From an uncultured Prevotellaceae bacterium (GTDB lineage Bacteria; Bacteroidota; Bacteroidia; Bacteroidales; Bacteroidaceae), in contig CACZGH010000005.1 in the NCBI GenBank assembly GCA_902780635.1, positions 1 through 64,000 of the forward strand: 64,000 nt of DNA. Reading direction: 5' to 3'. Under the pieces are notes generated by a model. The model did no database searches and was not told the origin of the DNA. It saw only the letters and a program-made list of their open reading frames with translations. Position numbers and translations under genes: made by a program. Below are positions 35,301 through 43,753 of this stretch, in pieces; the stretch's first letter is position 1; each line of letters begins with the position of its first letter.

Positions 35301-35673
35301 GGCAGGTAATGCCTGGAAGTGGCAATATGATGGTCGCTGGACACAAGAGAAATATCTTGCTGGCGAAGAGATAACTTATCCACGTGCCACCTATGACGCG
35401 ACATCCGGTCACAACAACTTCCTGCAGAGCGACTACTGGGTGAAGTCAACCAACCACTTCAAGTTGAAGAACATCGAGGTTGGCTACACGTTCGACCTCT
35501 CCAAGAAGACTCGTATAATAGAAGGTTTGCGTGTGTATGCTAATGCTAACAACGTATTTACATTCAAGAACGCTCTTTCTGAATATGGTATTGATCCAGA
35601 AACAACCGATGGAAGTGCTTACATCTATCCTCTGACAAAGGTGTTCACATTAGGTCTTAGCTTCCGTTTCTAA
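32395..35673 (+). CDS. susC: SusC-type TonB-dependent glycan transporter, pair 1
   Basis: A 1092-residue outer-membrane importer with a signal peptide (to AQ near 28), a carboxypeptidase-regulatory-like domain (about 30-110, VSGLVLDENGEPLTGATV), a TonB box (MDEVVVTAF), the plug (about 120-240, with LIIIDGV and ILKDASSTAVYGVRGANGVI) and a barrel ending in SFRF. It imports oligosaccharides caught by the SusD partner, encoded 19 bp downstream. A second in-frame ATG at codon 2 makes the exact start uncertain by one codon. Confidence 0.95.
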   Translation: MMNKTLKSILPTIVLLFWGTLSSAIMAQTRAVSGLVLDENGEPLTGATVVQKGTTNAAITDLDGHYQLSVPESTIVLEFSYIGYQTAEKSVTAKQQTVDVTLLPDAKLMDEVVVTAFAKQKKVNVTGAISSINGSEVLSSPVANVSTALLGTAAGVSGLQSSGEPGRNDANLHIRGISTYGSSAPLIIIDGVEQSSEQAMAEFNAMDANEIQGISILKDASSTAVYGVRGANGVIIVTTKRGATGKPTINFSANYGVTKATTLQEGVTSYEYALFRNEAIRNEQNGFPGKESLSAYIYDDYDLWKFKNNRDFTPQEVEAMNLTPEQKAALNASPAIYYGSHDLYKEQFNRAAPQYQANINVSGGTDRVKYFVSFGYFRQEGITNSVSYYGASTQSVFNRYNFRSNFDINIAKNLTLSINSAGQFGETTGPGNNAEPYDMSARYKIIMQYIYDSNPFTCPGIVDNHLINGFAGIAGSAQNPLASKTNSSIGNQNAVYNLLISGSHTIFNSLLDNSIRLNHKMDYLLPGLNAHATVSYQDNYNRLVKFTPSIPSYTIQRNAEDPNVFDFFGGSMGGGNFESYGYSNWNKIYIDASVDWAGSFGKHNVGALFLGKASKYTMPNDSYHVPSGIMGFVGRVTYNYDNKYMAEINAGYNGTEQFREGKRFGLFPALSIGWVPTAEKFFPENDILTFMKIRASYGEVGNDQLGGSRRYYYLPNTYNLNQSGYYLGNSNGSVQNTYFAGAVEGSLGNPDITWERARKYDVGVETKFFKNRLSIDYDWFYEKRDNILTTLGTIPAIYGVSSGDVPPANVGITENHGFETVVNWTESRGHLLYTISGNISYAKNKIIYKAEASNPYPWMNETGHAIGQRFGLQSDGLFNTQEELDARPYNTYTGNAATLGDIRYKDLDGDGKIDQNDRAPIGKPNYAEYHFGLKAQIAYKGFDLRLLFTGSLNGSYYLSSGYTIPFFKSAGNAWKWQYDGRWTQEKYLAGEEITYPRATYDATSGHNNFLQSDYWVKSTNHFKLKNIEVGYTFDLSKKTRIIEGLRVYANANNVFTFKNALSEYGIDPETTDGSAYIYPLTKVFTLGLSFRF

Positions 35674-35692
35674 AAAATAGGAGATTCAAAAT

Positions 35693-37519
35693 ATGAAAAT
35701 AAATATCAAAAGTCTGCTCATAGCTTCAGCTCTGGTACTTACCTCATGCAATGAGTTCCTGGAAAAGCCTGATACGACGGGAACTGTAGACCAAGAGGCC
35801 GTTTATGGTTCGAGTAAGAATGCTTTCTCTGCCCTGATGACATGTTACAGCAATGTGCTGCGTCATGGTTGGCCTGGTGGTATGGGTATCGGCCACTGTA
35901 CTTTGGGAGCTATTTCTGGAGAGATAGGTCGTGGCTACAGCTGGCATGGCAGTTATAACATCGTGCAGCAAGGTCTGTCGGTGAATGGCACAGACGGTTC
36001 GGATGCCGGTGCCGACCACTACGGCAACAACTGGAAGTTCATCCGCCAGTGTTTCCTTGTAAAAGAGAATATTGACAACGTACCTGACATGAGCGATGCT
36101 GAGAAGGCAAGCATCAAAGGTGAGGTCACTGCTCTTATCGCTTACCGTTATATGGGAATGTTCTACCGCTATGGTGGTGTGCCTCGTGTAGAGAAATCAT
36201 TTGTTGCAAGTGATGATCTTAGTGCAGGCCGCGAGACCTTGCAGGGTACACTCGATTACATACTCGAACTCTGTGACGAAGCTTACGGTCTTGTTCCTGA
36301 CAAGTGGGACGGAGCCAATACCGGTCGTATGACAAAGGGAGCCGTTCTCGCTATCAAGGCTCGTACTTTGCTTTTCGCAGCCCGTCCATTGTTCAATAGC
36401 AGTACTCCTTACCTCGACAATGGCGACTTGAACGACCTTATCTGCTTCGGCAATGCCGACAAGCAGCGTTGGCAACAGGCAATTGATGCCAACCTTGCAG
36501 TGCTGAACTGGGCAAAGGCTAATGGGGTGGAACTCATCAACACCGGTGGCGCAGGCGAAGGACGCCCTAATCCAAATGCTTTTGACGACTATGCTACCGC
36601 CGCTTCTACACCAGGAAGCCGTGAGATCATCTTAGCATACAAGAACGACAGAAATGATGGTAATGACCCTATGGTGAACTTCATCAACTGTTCCAACTAC
36701 CAGACCGTAAACCGATACGACACTGACTGCAGTGGTGTACTGACAAATTTCATCGAGAACTACTATGCTGCTGACGGTACAGATATGAACTGGCCCAAGG
36801 TAGGTGACACAGCACCACGCGACGGTTCGGACTGGGTTGCAAATATTGCAAAACTCGAAGCCCGCGCATTGGCTGACATCAAGTGGGGAGGACATGATGC
36901 GATGAACAACCCAGGCGAGTACAACTGGCAAAACCAAGGGTGGAACCGCGGTGGCTATGCTGCCGACAAAGGCAAGGGCGATGTATTCCCTAATGCCATA
37001 GACGGTGACAAAGGTTGTGGTGAACGTACAAAATTCTTCTACAAGGCAGGTTCACGCCTGTGGCTGGAGGTACCTATCTTCCGTCTGGCTGAGACCTATA
37101 TGAATCTGGCTGAGGCTTACAATGAGATAGGCGACACACAGAATGCTTTGAAGTATCTCAATGCTGTACACAATCGTGCAGGTCTGCCTTCGATTACAGA
37201 AACCGACCAGACTAAACTCCGTGCAGCTATTCAGCGTGAAGATGCAATAGAATTCTTCCAGGAAAACCATCGCTACTTCGATGTGAAGCACTGGAAGCGC
37301 GCAGACATCGACAAGGGCATCTGCGGTGGTGAGATGCGTATGCTTCAGTTCAATATCAAGGATACCGACGAAGCCACATGGCCCTACGCCGCAAGTTGGA
37401 TTGAGACCTATTGGGATGCAGTGGCCTACACAGCATTCTGGAGTCCTGCCATGTATCTGGAGCCATTCCCTCAGTCGGAAATCAACAAGGGAACCATCAC
37501 CCAGAACCCGGGATACTAA
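35693..37519 (+). CDS. susD: SusD-type glycan-binding lipoprotein, pair 1
   Basis: A 608-residue surface lipoprotein with a leader ending LTSC (Cys19). The N-terminal segment NEFLEKPDTTGTVDQEAVYGS, tetratricopeptide-like helices, and the C-terminal RxxVRLAEVYLNLAEA-like stretch (FRLAETYMNLAEAYNEIGD) mark the SusD/RagB family. It forms a lid over the preceding SusC and presents glycan. The 53-bp gap to the next susC contains an AT-rich inverted repeat TTCAAATT/AATTTGAA. Confidence 0.95.
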   Translation: MKINIKSLLIASALVLTSCNEFLEKPDTTGTVDQEAVYGSSKNAFSALMTCYSNVLRHGWPGGMGIGHCTLGAISGEIGRGYSWHGSYNIVQQGLSVNGTDGSDAGADHYGNNWKFIRQCFLVKENIDNVPDMSDAEKASIKGEVTALIAYRYMGMFYRYGGVPRVEKSFVASDDLSAGRETLQGTLDYILELCDEAYGLVPDKWDGANTGRMTKGAVLAIKARTLLFAARPLFNSSTPYLDNGDLNDLICFGNADKQRWQQAIDANLAVLNWAKANGVELINTGGAGEGRPNPNAFDDYATAASTPGSREIILAYKNDRNDGNDPMVNFINCSNYQTVNRYDTDCSGVLTNFIENYYAADGTDMNWPKVGDTAPRDGSDWVANIAKLEARALADIKWGGHDAMNNPGEYNWQNQGWNRGGYAADKGKGDVFPNAIDGDKGCGERTKFFYKAGSRLWLEVPIFRLAETYMNLAEAYNEIGDTQNALKYLNAVHNRAGLPSITETDQTKLRAAIQREDAIEFFQENHRYFDVKHWKRADIDKGICGGEMRMLQFNIKDTDEATWPYAASWIETYWDAVAYTAFWSPAMYLEPFPQSEINKGTITQNPGY

Positions 37520-37572
37520 TTCAAATTGAAAATTGAGAATTGAAAATTTGAAATTCAAAAAAGACAAATGAT

Positions 37573-40401
37573 ATGAAAAAGATAATTATAACTGTTGCCG
37601 TAGGTTTGCTGCCATTCGCTCCAGCAACCCTAAAAGCCCAAAACGACACTTCGTCAGAAGAGTTGAAGGCTGAGAATGTCACGACGGCTTCAACTTCTAC
37701 CGTGACAGGCGACGATCTATATAAAACCATTACATCAAACTTCACCAACACCCTGGTGGGTAAACTGTCAGGTTTGATTGTTAAGGAAGGCACTGGCGAA
37801 CTTGGATCGAACAATGCCCAGTATCTGGTACGTGGCATGGGTAGCTTTGGCATTGGCAGTTGGAATACAGCAAAGATCTTTGTTGATGGATTTGAGGTGA
37901 CCGCTCAGTATCTGTCGGGGCTTTCTCCTTCAGAGATAGAAAGCATCTCTGTACTCAAGGATGCTGCTGCACTTGCTGTCTATGGCGAGAAAGGTGCCAA
38001 TGGCGTGATCATGATTGAGACCAAGCGTGGCAAGAATGGAATGGCAACCATCAACGCACGTCTGCGCTTTGGTGTACAAATGCCTACGTTGACCCACAAG
38101 TCTCTTAACTCCTACGACTATGCTTCGCTTTATAACCAAGCTGTGTCGAACGACAATGGGATGATGTGGTCACCAGTCTACTCTGCAGACCAGCTGGCAG
38201 CCTACAAGAATGGAAATGGCGTAAATGTTGACTGGTATGATGAGGCTCTTAAAAGCAGTGGGCAGTTTATGGATGGCGATATCATATTCAATGGTGGTTC
38301 AAAGAATGCACGCTACAATATCGACCTGGGATACTTGAAAAATACTGGTATACTGAATGCTCCGAATACTGACCAGACAAAGAACCTGGGATATGCGAAG
38401 TATAATCTTCGTGCCAACCTCGACTTCAATGTTCTCGACATTTTCGACGTGAAACTTGATATGGGTGGACGTATTGAGAACACAAAGCGTCCCAACTACT
38501 CCATCTCTCAGCTTTTCACCGATCTCTCGCGCTATCCTTCCAACATATATCATGTGTACGACAATGTGGAGGAAGGCAACTATTCGGGCACAGCCGTCTA
38601 TCCAAACAACCCATATGCCTCAGTAAATGCCTTGGGATGGCAGTCATACAAGGCACGTACACTACAGACCAACTTCTCAGTACGTGAGCGTCTGGACATG
38701 GTGACACCAGGCTTGTATCTGAAGCAGTCGGTTTCATTCTACAACTACACACTCAGCGCCTATAGCAAGACCCGCAACTATGCACGTTGGTATCAGGGTG
38801 CTACTACCACTACTGACGAGACAACATCGATCACAGCAAGCGGCTACGGCTCGAACGGATTGCAGGACTGGAAACAGTATCAGTTCTCCGCCGGCTATGA
38901 CCGTATATTCGGCAAGCACGCCGTCTCAGCAATGCTCAACTGGGACGTGTCGTCCTACAAAGGCGAAAGCCACGACTCATACCGCTACAAGTACAACACA
39001 CTGAATCTGAACGGTTTTGTGCACTATGACTACGCCCACCGATATGTAGCCGAACTGGCATTCTCACGTTTTGGTAACGACGCATACGCTAAGGGCAATC
39101 GTTGGAGCACCTATCCTGCACTGTCGCTGGCATGGATAGCCAGTGAAGAGGACTTCCTCAAGGATAACGACATCGTCAACTATCTGAAGGTACGTGCATC
39201 AGCAGGTCTTACAGGTTCATCAGAGTCGTCAGCAACAGGGGTGCTCTCAAACTTCAACACCTCAGGTCGCTACCTCTTCAAGGACTTCTTCACATACAGC
39301 TACATCGGCTCATTCTACACAGGAAAAAACCAGGGCAGTTGGCAGACTACCTACGTGCCCATGTTCATTCCAAACGAGAAGGCACATGCAGAAAAGAGTA
39401 TGAAGTATAACTTTGGCATTGATGCAACGCTGTTTCATGGTCTCGAACTCTCTGTAGATGCATATCTTGACAAGCGCTACGACATTCTGACCATTGACAA
39501 CTCCCTCATGGGTTACTATGGCAAGCAATACTATTTCTCAAACCTTGGCAAGATGACAAGCTATGGTGTTGACCTTTCTGCTGTCTATACAGGTAAGTGT
39601 GGCGATGTGGACTATCGTGTGAACGGTATGATGTCGTACAACAAGAACCGTATCGACGAAATGCAGGAGGTGCCTACAGCCAATGCCTTCAGTGCAAAGA
39701 CTGGCCGTGCCTATGGTGCACTCATTGGTCTTGTCGCTGACGGATTCTACGACATCAACGATTTCGATGCCAACGGCAATCTCCTTGGTGACATTACCCC
39801 AGCATTCGGAACCGTACAGCCTGGTGACCTCAAGTACAAGGACCTCGATGGCAACAACGTGATAGACCAGAATGATGTCACAGCAGTAGGCCGTACAGAG
39901 TATCCTGAGTGGTACTACAGCTTTGGTGGCAAGGTGGGCTATAAAGGCTTCGACCTTGAAGTCCTGTTCCAGGGAACTGCCGGTGTGTCCGCCAACCTGC
40001 TTGACAACTGGGATCAGGTTGTGGCATTTGTAGACAATGGCAATGCCTTTGACATCGCAAAGGGTGCATGGGCATACTATCCTACAGAAGGTATTGACAA
40101 CCGCGCCAACGCCACCTATCCTCGTCTGACAACACAGAGCAATGAGAACAACTATCAACTCAGTTCGTTCTGGGTGAAAGATGCTTCTTATCTCAAGCTT
40201 CGCACGGTAGAGCTTGGTTACAACTTCTGCCCTGAGTTGCTGAAGAAGAGTGGTATCGAGAATCTGCGCGTATATCTCAACGCAAACAATCTTTTCACGA
40301 TCAGTACGCTCTTGAAGGACTACAACATCGATCCTGAGAATGTAGTGAGTCGCTATCCAATGATGAAGTCATTCAATGCAGGAGTAAGTATAACATTCTA
40401 A
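37573..40401 (+). CDS. susC: SusC-type TonB-dependent transporter, pair 2, without N-terminal regulatory domain
   Basis: A 942-residue receptor, 150 residues shorter than its neighbour. The signal peptide (to about 22) is followed almost directly by the plug (about 45-155, IFVDGFEV, ISVLKDAAALAVYGEKGANGVI), so the carboxypeptidase-like domain and an obvious DEVVV TonB box are missing. The barrel is intact and ends in VSITF. It pairs with the SusD encoded 6 bp later. The short N-terminus may be ancestral or lost. It probably imports a different oligosaccharide from pair 1. Confidence 0.93.
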   Translation: MKKIIITVAVGLLPFAPATLKAQNDTSSEELKAENVTTASTSTVTGDDLYKTITSNFTNTLVGKLSGLIVKEGTGELGSNNAQYLVRGMGSFGIGSWNTAKIFVDGFEVTAQYLSGLSPSEIESISVLKDAAALAVYGEKGANGVIMIETKRGKNGMATINARLRFGVQMPTLTHKSLNSYDYASLYNQAVSNDNGMMWSPVYSADQLAAYKNGNGVNVDWYDEALKSSGQFMDGDIIFNGGSKNARYNIDLGYLKNTGILNAPNTDQTKNLGYAKYNLRANLDFNVLDIFDVKLDMGGRIENTKRPNYSISQLFTDLSRYPSNIYHVYDNVEEGNYSGTAVYPNNPYASVNALGWQSYKARTLQTNFSVRERLDMVTPGLYLKQSVSFYNYTLSAYSKTRNYARWYQGATTTTDETTSITASGYGSNGLQDWKQYQFSAGYDRIFGKHAVSAMLNWDVSSYKGESHDSYRYKYNTLNLNGFVHYDYAHRYVAELAFSRFGNDAYAKGNRWSTYPALSLAWIASEEDFLKDNDIVNYLKVRASAGLTGSSESSATGVLSNFNTSGRYLFKDFFTYSYIGSFYTGKNQGSWQTTYVPMFIPNEKAHAEKSMKYNFGIDATLFHGLELSVDAYLDKRYDILTIDNSLMGYYGKQYYFSNLGKMTSYGVDLSAVYTGKCGDVDYRVNGMMSYNKNRIDEMQEVPTANAFSAKTGRAYGALIGLVADGFYDINDFDANGNLLGDITPAFGTVQPGDLKYKDLDGNNVIDQNDVTAVGRTEYPEWYYSFGGKVGYKGFDLEVLFQGTAGVSANLLDNWDQVVAFVDNGNAFDIAKGAWAYYPTEGIDNRANATYPRLTTQSNENNYQLSSFWVKDASYLKLRTVELGYNFCPELLKKSGIENLRVYLNANNLFTISTLLKDYNIDPENVVSRYPMMKSFNAGVSITF

Positions 40402-40407
40402 ACTATT

Positions 40408-42078
40408 ATGAAAAAGATGAAACATCATATTCTAATTGCGGCTGCATTGGCAATCTCAATGTCGTCGTGTGAAGACTTCCTCGACACAAGTCTAGATACA
40501 AACCAGACCAATGAGACATTGGCTACCAGCAGAAGCAGCATCTGGGCTTTTGCCAATGCGTTCTATTCACCAATCCATTATGGCTATTCTGCCATAGACG
40601 GTAATATCTTTGCATCTGCGTCGGACGAAGCTCAGCAGACATCTGCCTCTTCCAATGTCATATACTTCAATAAGGGTATGGTCAATGACAATGTCAATCC
40701 CCTATCCTACTGCTACACCAACTGCTATGAGGGCATTCGTGCTGCCAACTACTTCCTCGACTATGTAGCTGACGGCAAGGGGAAAGCTTTGCTCGAACTG
40801 AACCGCAACCTGGTGACAGACGCAGAGAACTACAAGCGCGATCTGCAGTCGCTCGACTGGTATATCGCAGAAGCTCATATTGCCAGAGCCTACTATTATG
40901 CAGAACTGATTAAGATGTATGGTGGTGTGCCCATCGTGGAGCAGACGATGTCGCAGAATGTTGGCGAGATGATCAGCCGTGCGTCTTATGACGAGTGTGT
41001 GGAATACATCGTAAAAGAGATTGACACATGGAAGGACAAGCTGGCTAAAGACTGGAGCAACTTCGCCGACCGTGAGGGTCGTTTCACACTGGGTGCAGCG
41101 CTGGCTATCAAGTCACGCGTACTGCTCTATGCCGCAAGTCCGCTGCATAATCCTACAGACGACCATGCGAAGTGGGTGCGTGCCGCACAGGCTGCGAATG
41201 AATTCCTTGCATGTGGTGATATCCACTATGACCTGGACTCAAGTTACGAAAACTACTTCAAGGGTGAGTCATCGCTCACAAGTCCGGAGACAATCTACCT
41301 GGTTCGCAGGGCAGCATCAAACAGTCTTGAACAGGCCAACTATCCAATCGCCACCCCTGGAGGCAAGAGTGGTGTCTGTCCGACAGAGAACCTCGTAAGC
41401 CAGTATGAATATACCGGCATGCCTGATGCCAGCGATCCATACGTCAATCGCGACCCACGTCTTGCGGCTTCCATTGTAACCAATGGCAGCCAGTGGAACG
41501 GACGAACCATCGCACAGGCTCCTGGTGAAACCGATGACATGGCTCATGCTAACGCAAGTCCTACGGGCTACTATCTAAAGAAGTTTCTCACTGACGGGTT
41601 GAACCTGATTCAGGGTCAGACAGCGCAGCACAACTGGGTGGCTTTCCGTTATGCAGAAATCCTTCTCAACTATGCCGAAGCCATGAACGAGGCTTTTGGC
41701 CCTAAGAATGCTCCTAATGGATATGTGATGTCGGCAAAGGAAGCACTGCAGAAGGTGCGCGACAGAGCTTCAGTAAGTCTTCCTGCTGTCAACGCCTCGA
41801 CCATCGAGACCTTCCGCCATGCTGTCAAGCACGAACGGCAGATAGAGCTTGCCTTTGAGGATCATCGTTATTGGGATCTCCTGCGCTGGAAAGATGCGAT
41901 GACCGTATTGAATCAACCCGTGAAAGGAGTGAAGATCAACAAATCGGGTGATAAATACTCGTATGCTGTGGTCGATGTTGCCTCACGTGTGTTCTACGAG
42001 AGAAACTATTATCTGCCATTGCTCCGTTCGGAGATAGAGAACTCAAACGGCACATTGGAACAGAATCCTAAATATTAA
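40408..42078 (+). CDS. susD: SusD-type glycan-binding lipoprotein, pair 2
   Basis: A 556-residue lipoprotein (SMSSC, Cys21; EDFLDTSLDTNQTNETL at the mature start). The C-terminal segment FRYAEILLNYAEAMNEAFGP and the RHAVKHERQIELAFEDHRYWDLLRW motif are hallmarks of SusD/RagB. It is much diverged from the first SusD, which supports two separate glycan ligands. It sits between susC pair 2 and the GH5-like gene, with 6-bp and 9-bp gaps. Confidence 0.95.
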   Translation: MKKMKHHILIAAALAISMSSCEDFLDTSLDTNQTNETLATSRSSIWAFANAFYSPIHYGYSAIDGNIFASASDEAQQTSASSNVIYFNKGMVNDNVNPLSYCYTNCYEGIRAANYFLDYVADGKGKALLELNRNLVTDAENYKRDLQSLDWYIAEAHIARAYYYAELIKMYGGVPIVEQTMSQNVGEMISRASYDECVEYIVKEIDTWKDKLAKDWSNFADREGRFTLGAALAIKSRVLLYAASPLHNPTDDHAKWVRAAQAANEFLACGDIHYDLDSSYENYFKGESSLTSPETIYLVRRAASNSLEQANYPIATPGGKSGVCPTENLVSQYEYTGMPDASDPYVNRDPRLAASIVTNGSQWNGRTIAQAPGETDDMAHANASPTGYYLKKFLTDGLNLIQGQTAQHNWVAFRYAEILLNYAEAMNEAFGPKNAPNGYVMSAKEALQKVRDRASVSLPAVNASTIETFRHAVKHERQIELAFEDHRYWDLLRWKDAMTVLNQPVKGVKINKSGDKYSYAVVDVASRVFYERNYYLPLLRSEIENSNGTLEQNPKY

Positions 42079-42087
42079 TAGTCTGCG

Positions 42088-43701
42088 ATGATGAGAAATC
42101 TATTATTGTTGGCAATGGGTCTTCTTACGTTCCCGACAGCCGATGCCCAAATTATAAAAGTCAATCCACAATCTATATCCTGCGCTCTTTATGAGCGCAT
42201 GGATATAGACGTGGAGCTGAAAGGTGAGTGGAAGAATCCCTATAGACAGGAAGAGGCACGTCTTGATATGATTGTGACTGCGCCGAATGGCAAGAACAGT
42301 GTGGTGCCTGCATTCTTTGTAGAAGGAGAATCAGGTAAGACGAGTCATTGGGCCGTAAGATACACACCACAGGCCACAGGACAGCACACCTATACATTGC
42401 GCTACACTCAGCCTAGCATGGAATCCGTCTCGCCATCGTACAAACTTCATGTGAAAGAAGGCAAGGGTCACGGTTTCCTGCATATTGCCGACAATTGGAC
42501 CCTGCGCTATGATGATGGGACTCCTTTCCGTGGCATCGGTGAGAATATCTGTTGGGAGTCAAGAGCGAATGATGACTCTAAGTATTTCAAAAAGTTGCAC
42601 GAACAGCACGACAGGTTCAACTATCCAGCTATGCTACCGAAGTTTGCGGAAAACGGAGGAAATTTCACTCGTATATGGATGTGTGGCTGGAACTTTCCGA
42701 TAGACAAAAAAGACCACTTCAACAATACTCGCTATGAGGTATATGATGGGCCCATCAACCCTAGTGCCGTAAAGCGTTTGGACGAGACTGTCGAGTTGTG
42801 TGAAAAACTTGGAATAAAGATAATGCTCTGCATCGGAGCTGGTGAAGCACGCACCAATGGCGAATTCTTTGTAAGCGAAGAAGCAAAGGCGGCTCATCGC
42901 AACCGCCTGCGCTACATCGTAGCCCGTTGGGGCTACAGCAAGGCCATTGCCATGTGGGAGTTTTTCAATGAGATTGACAACATCCAGTACCGCGACAGGA
43001 ATCATCCTATCCCTGCGAAGGATATTGTTGACTGGCATGCCCACATGGCTCGTTACATCAAAAGCATTGATGCCTACAAGCATATTGTGACAACGTCTAT
43101 CTCACACCGCGACCTGGAAGGTCTTAACTCCATTGCTGATATGGATATCAACCAGAAGCATATCTATAACCAAACGTCTATCATTCCAAAGACCATCAAG
43201 GATTATGCCCAGAAATTCGGGAAGCCTTATATCATAGGCGAATTCGGTTACGAGTGGGACTGGTCGAAGAATTTCGATGATTTCGCTGATGGCATGGATA
43301 TGGATTTCCGCCGTGGTTTGTGGTATGGCTTGTTCTCGCCTACCCCAGTAACCCCTATGAGCTGGTGGTGGGAATATTTCGATGACCGCAATATGCAGCG
43401 CTTTTTCCGTGCTCCGGCCTTAGTCAATCAGGAAATGATCGAAAGCGGTAATGGTAGTTTTGTGCCATGTGAGGCAAGTGCAGACAATGGTCAGGCGTTT
43501 GCCGTAAAGTGTGGAAAGAAGACCTACATTTATCTCTTCAATGACTCTAAGCGTGCCATGAAGAAAGTGCAGGTAGAAGCGAGCGGCACACTGCGCGAAT
43601 TAGATATCGAAAAGGCTGTATGGAGTAAGGGCAGAAAATGCGAAGGCACAATCAGCACTTCCGTAAAACCTAATGCAGAGAAAGTCTTTGTTATTGAATA
43701 G
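42088..43701 (+). CDS. GH5-like (clan GH-A) glycoside hydrolase with DUF5060 domain
   Basis: A 537-residue secreted enzyme with a signal peptide to about 20 (TADA). An N-terminal beta domain of DUF5060 type (about 22-122) precedes a TIM barrel (about 128-450). The presumed acid/base is E295 (MWEFFNEID) and the nucleophile E385 (YIIGEFGYEW). A small C-terminal beta domain follows. Such proteins are labelled cellulase-like or GH5 relatives; the substrate is unproven, and endo-mannanase or exo-beta-mannosidase fits the locus. It is part of the long operon, 9 bp after susD. Confidence 0.75.
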   Translation: MMRNLLLLAMGLLTFPTADAQIIKVNPQSISCALYERMDIDVELKGEWKNPYRQEEARLDMIVTAPNGKNSVVPAFFVEGESGKTSHWAVRYTPQATGQHTYTLRYTQPSMESVSPSYKLHVKEGKGHGFLHIADNWTLRYDDGTPFRGIGENICWESRANDDSKYFKKLHEQHDRFNYPAMLPKFAENGGNFTRIWMCGWNFPIDKKDHFNNTRYEVYDGPINPSAVKRLDETVELCEKLGIKIMLCIGAGEARTNGEFFVSEEAKAAHRNRLRYIVARWGYSKAIAMWEFFNEIDNIQYRDRNHPIPAKDIVDWHAHMARYIKSIDAYKHIVTTSISHRDLEGLNSIADMDINQKHIYNQTSIIPKTIKDYAQKFGKPYIIGEFGYEWDWSKNFDDFADGMDMDFRRGLWYGLFSPTPVTPMSWWWEYFDDRNMQRFFRAPALVNQEMIESGNGSFVPCEASADNGQAFAVKCGKKTYIYLFNDSKRAMKKVQVEASGTLRELDIEKAVWSKGRKCEGTISTSVKPNAEKVFVIE

Positions 43702-43753
43702 TGAAGACATTCCTATTTCTTTGAGAAAAAACACTGATAAAAAACTGAATACA

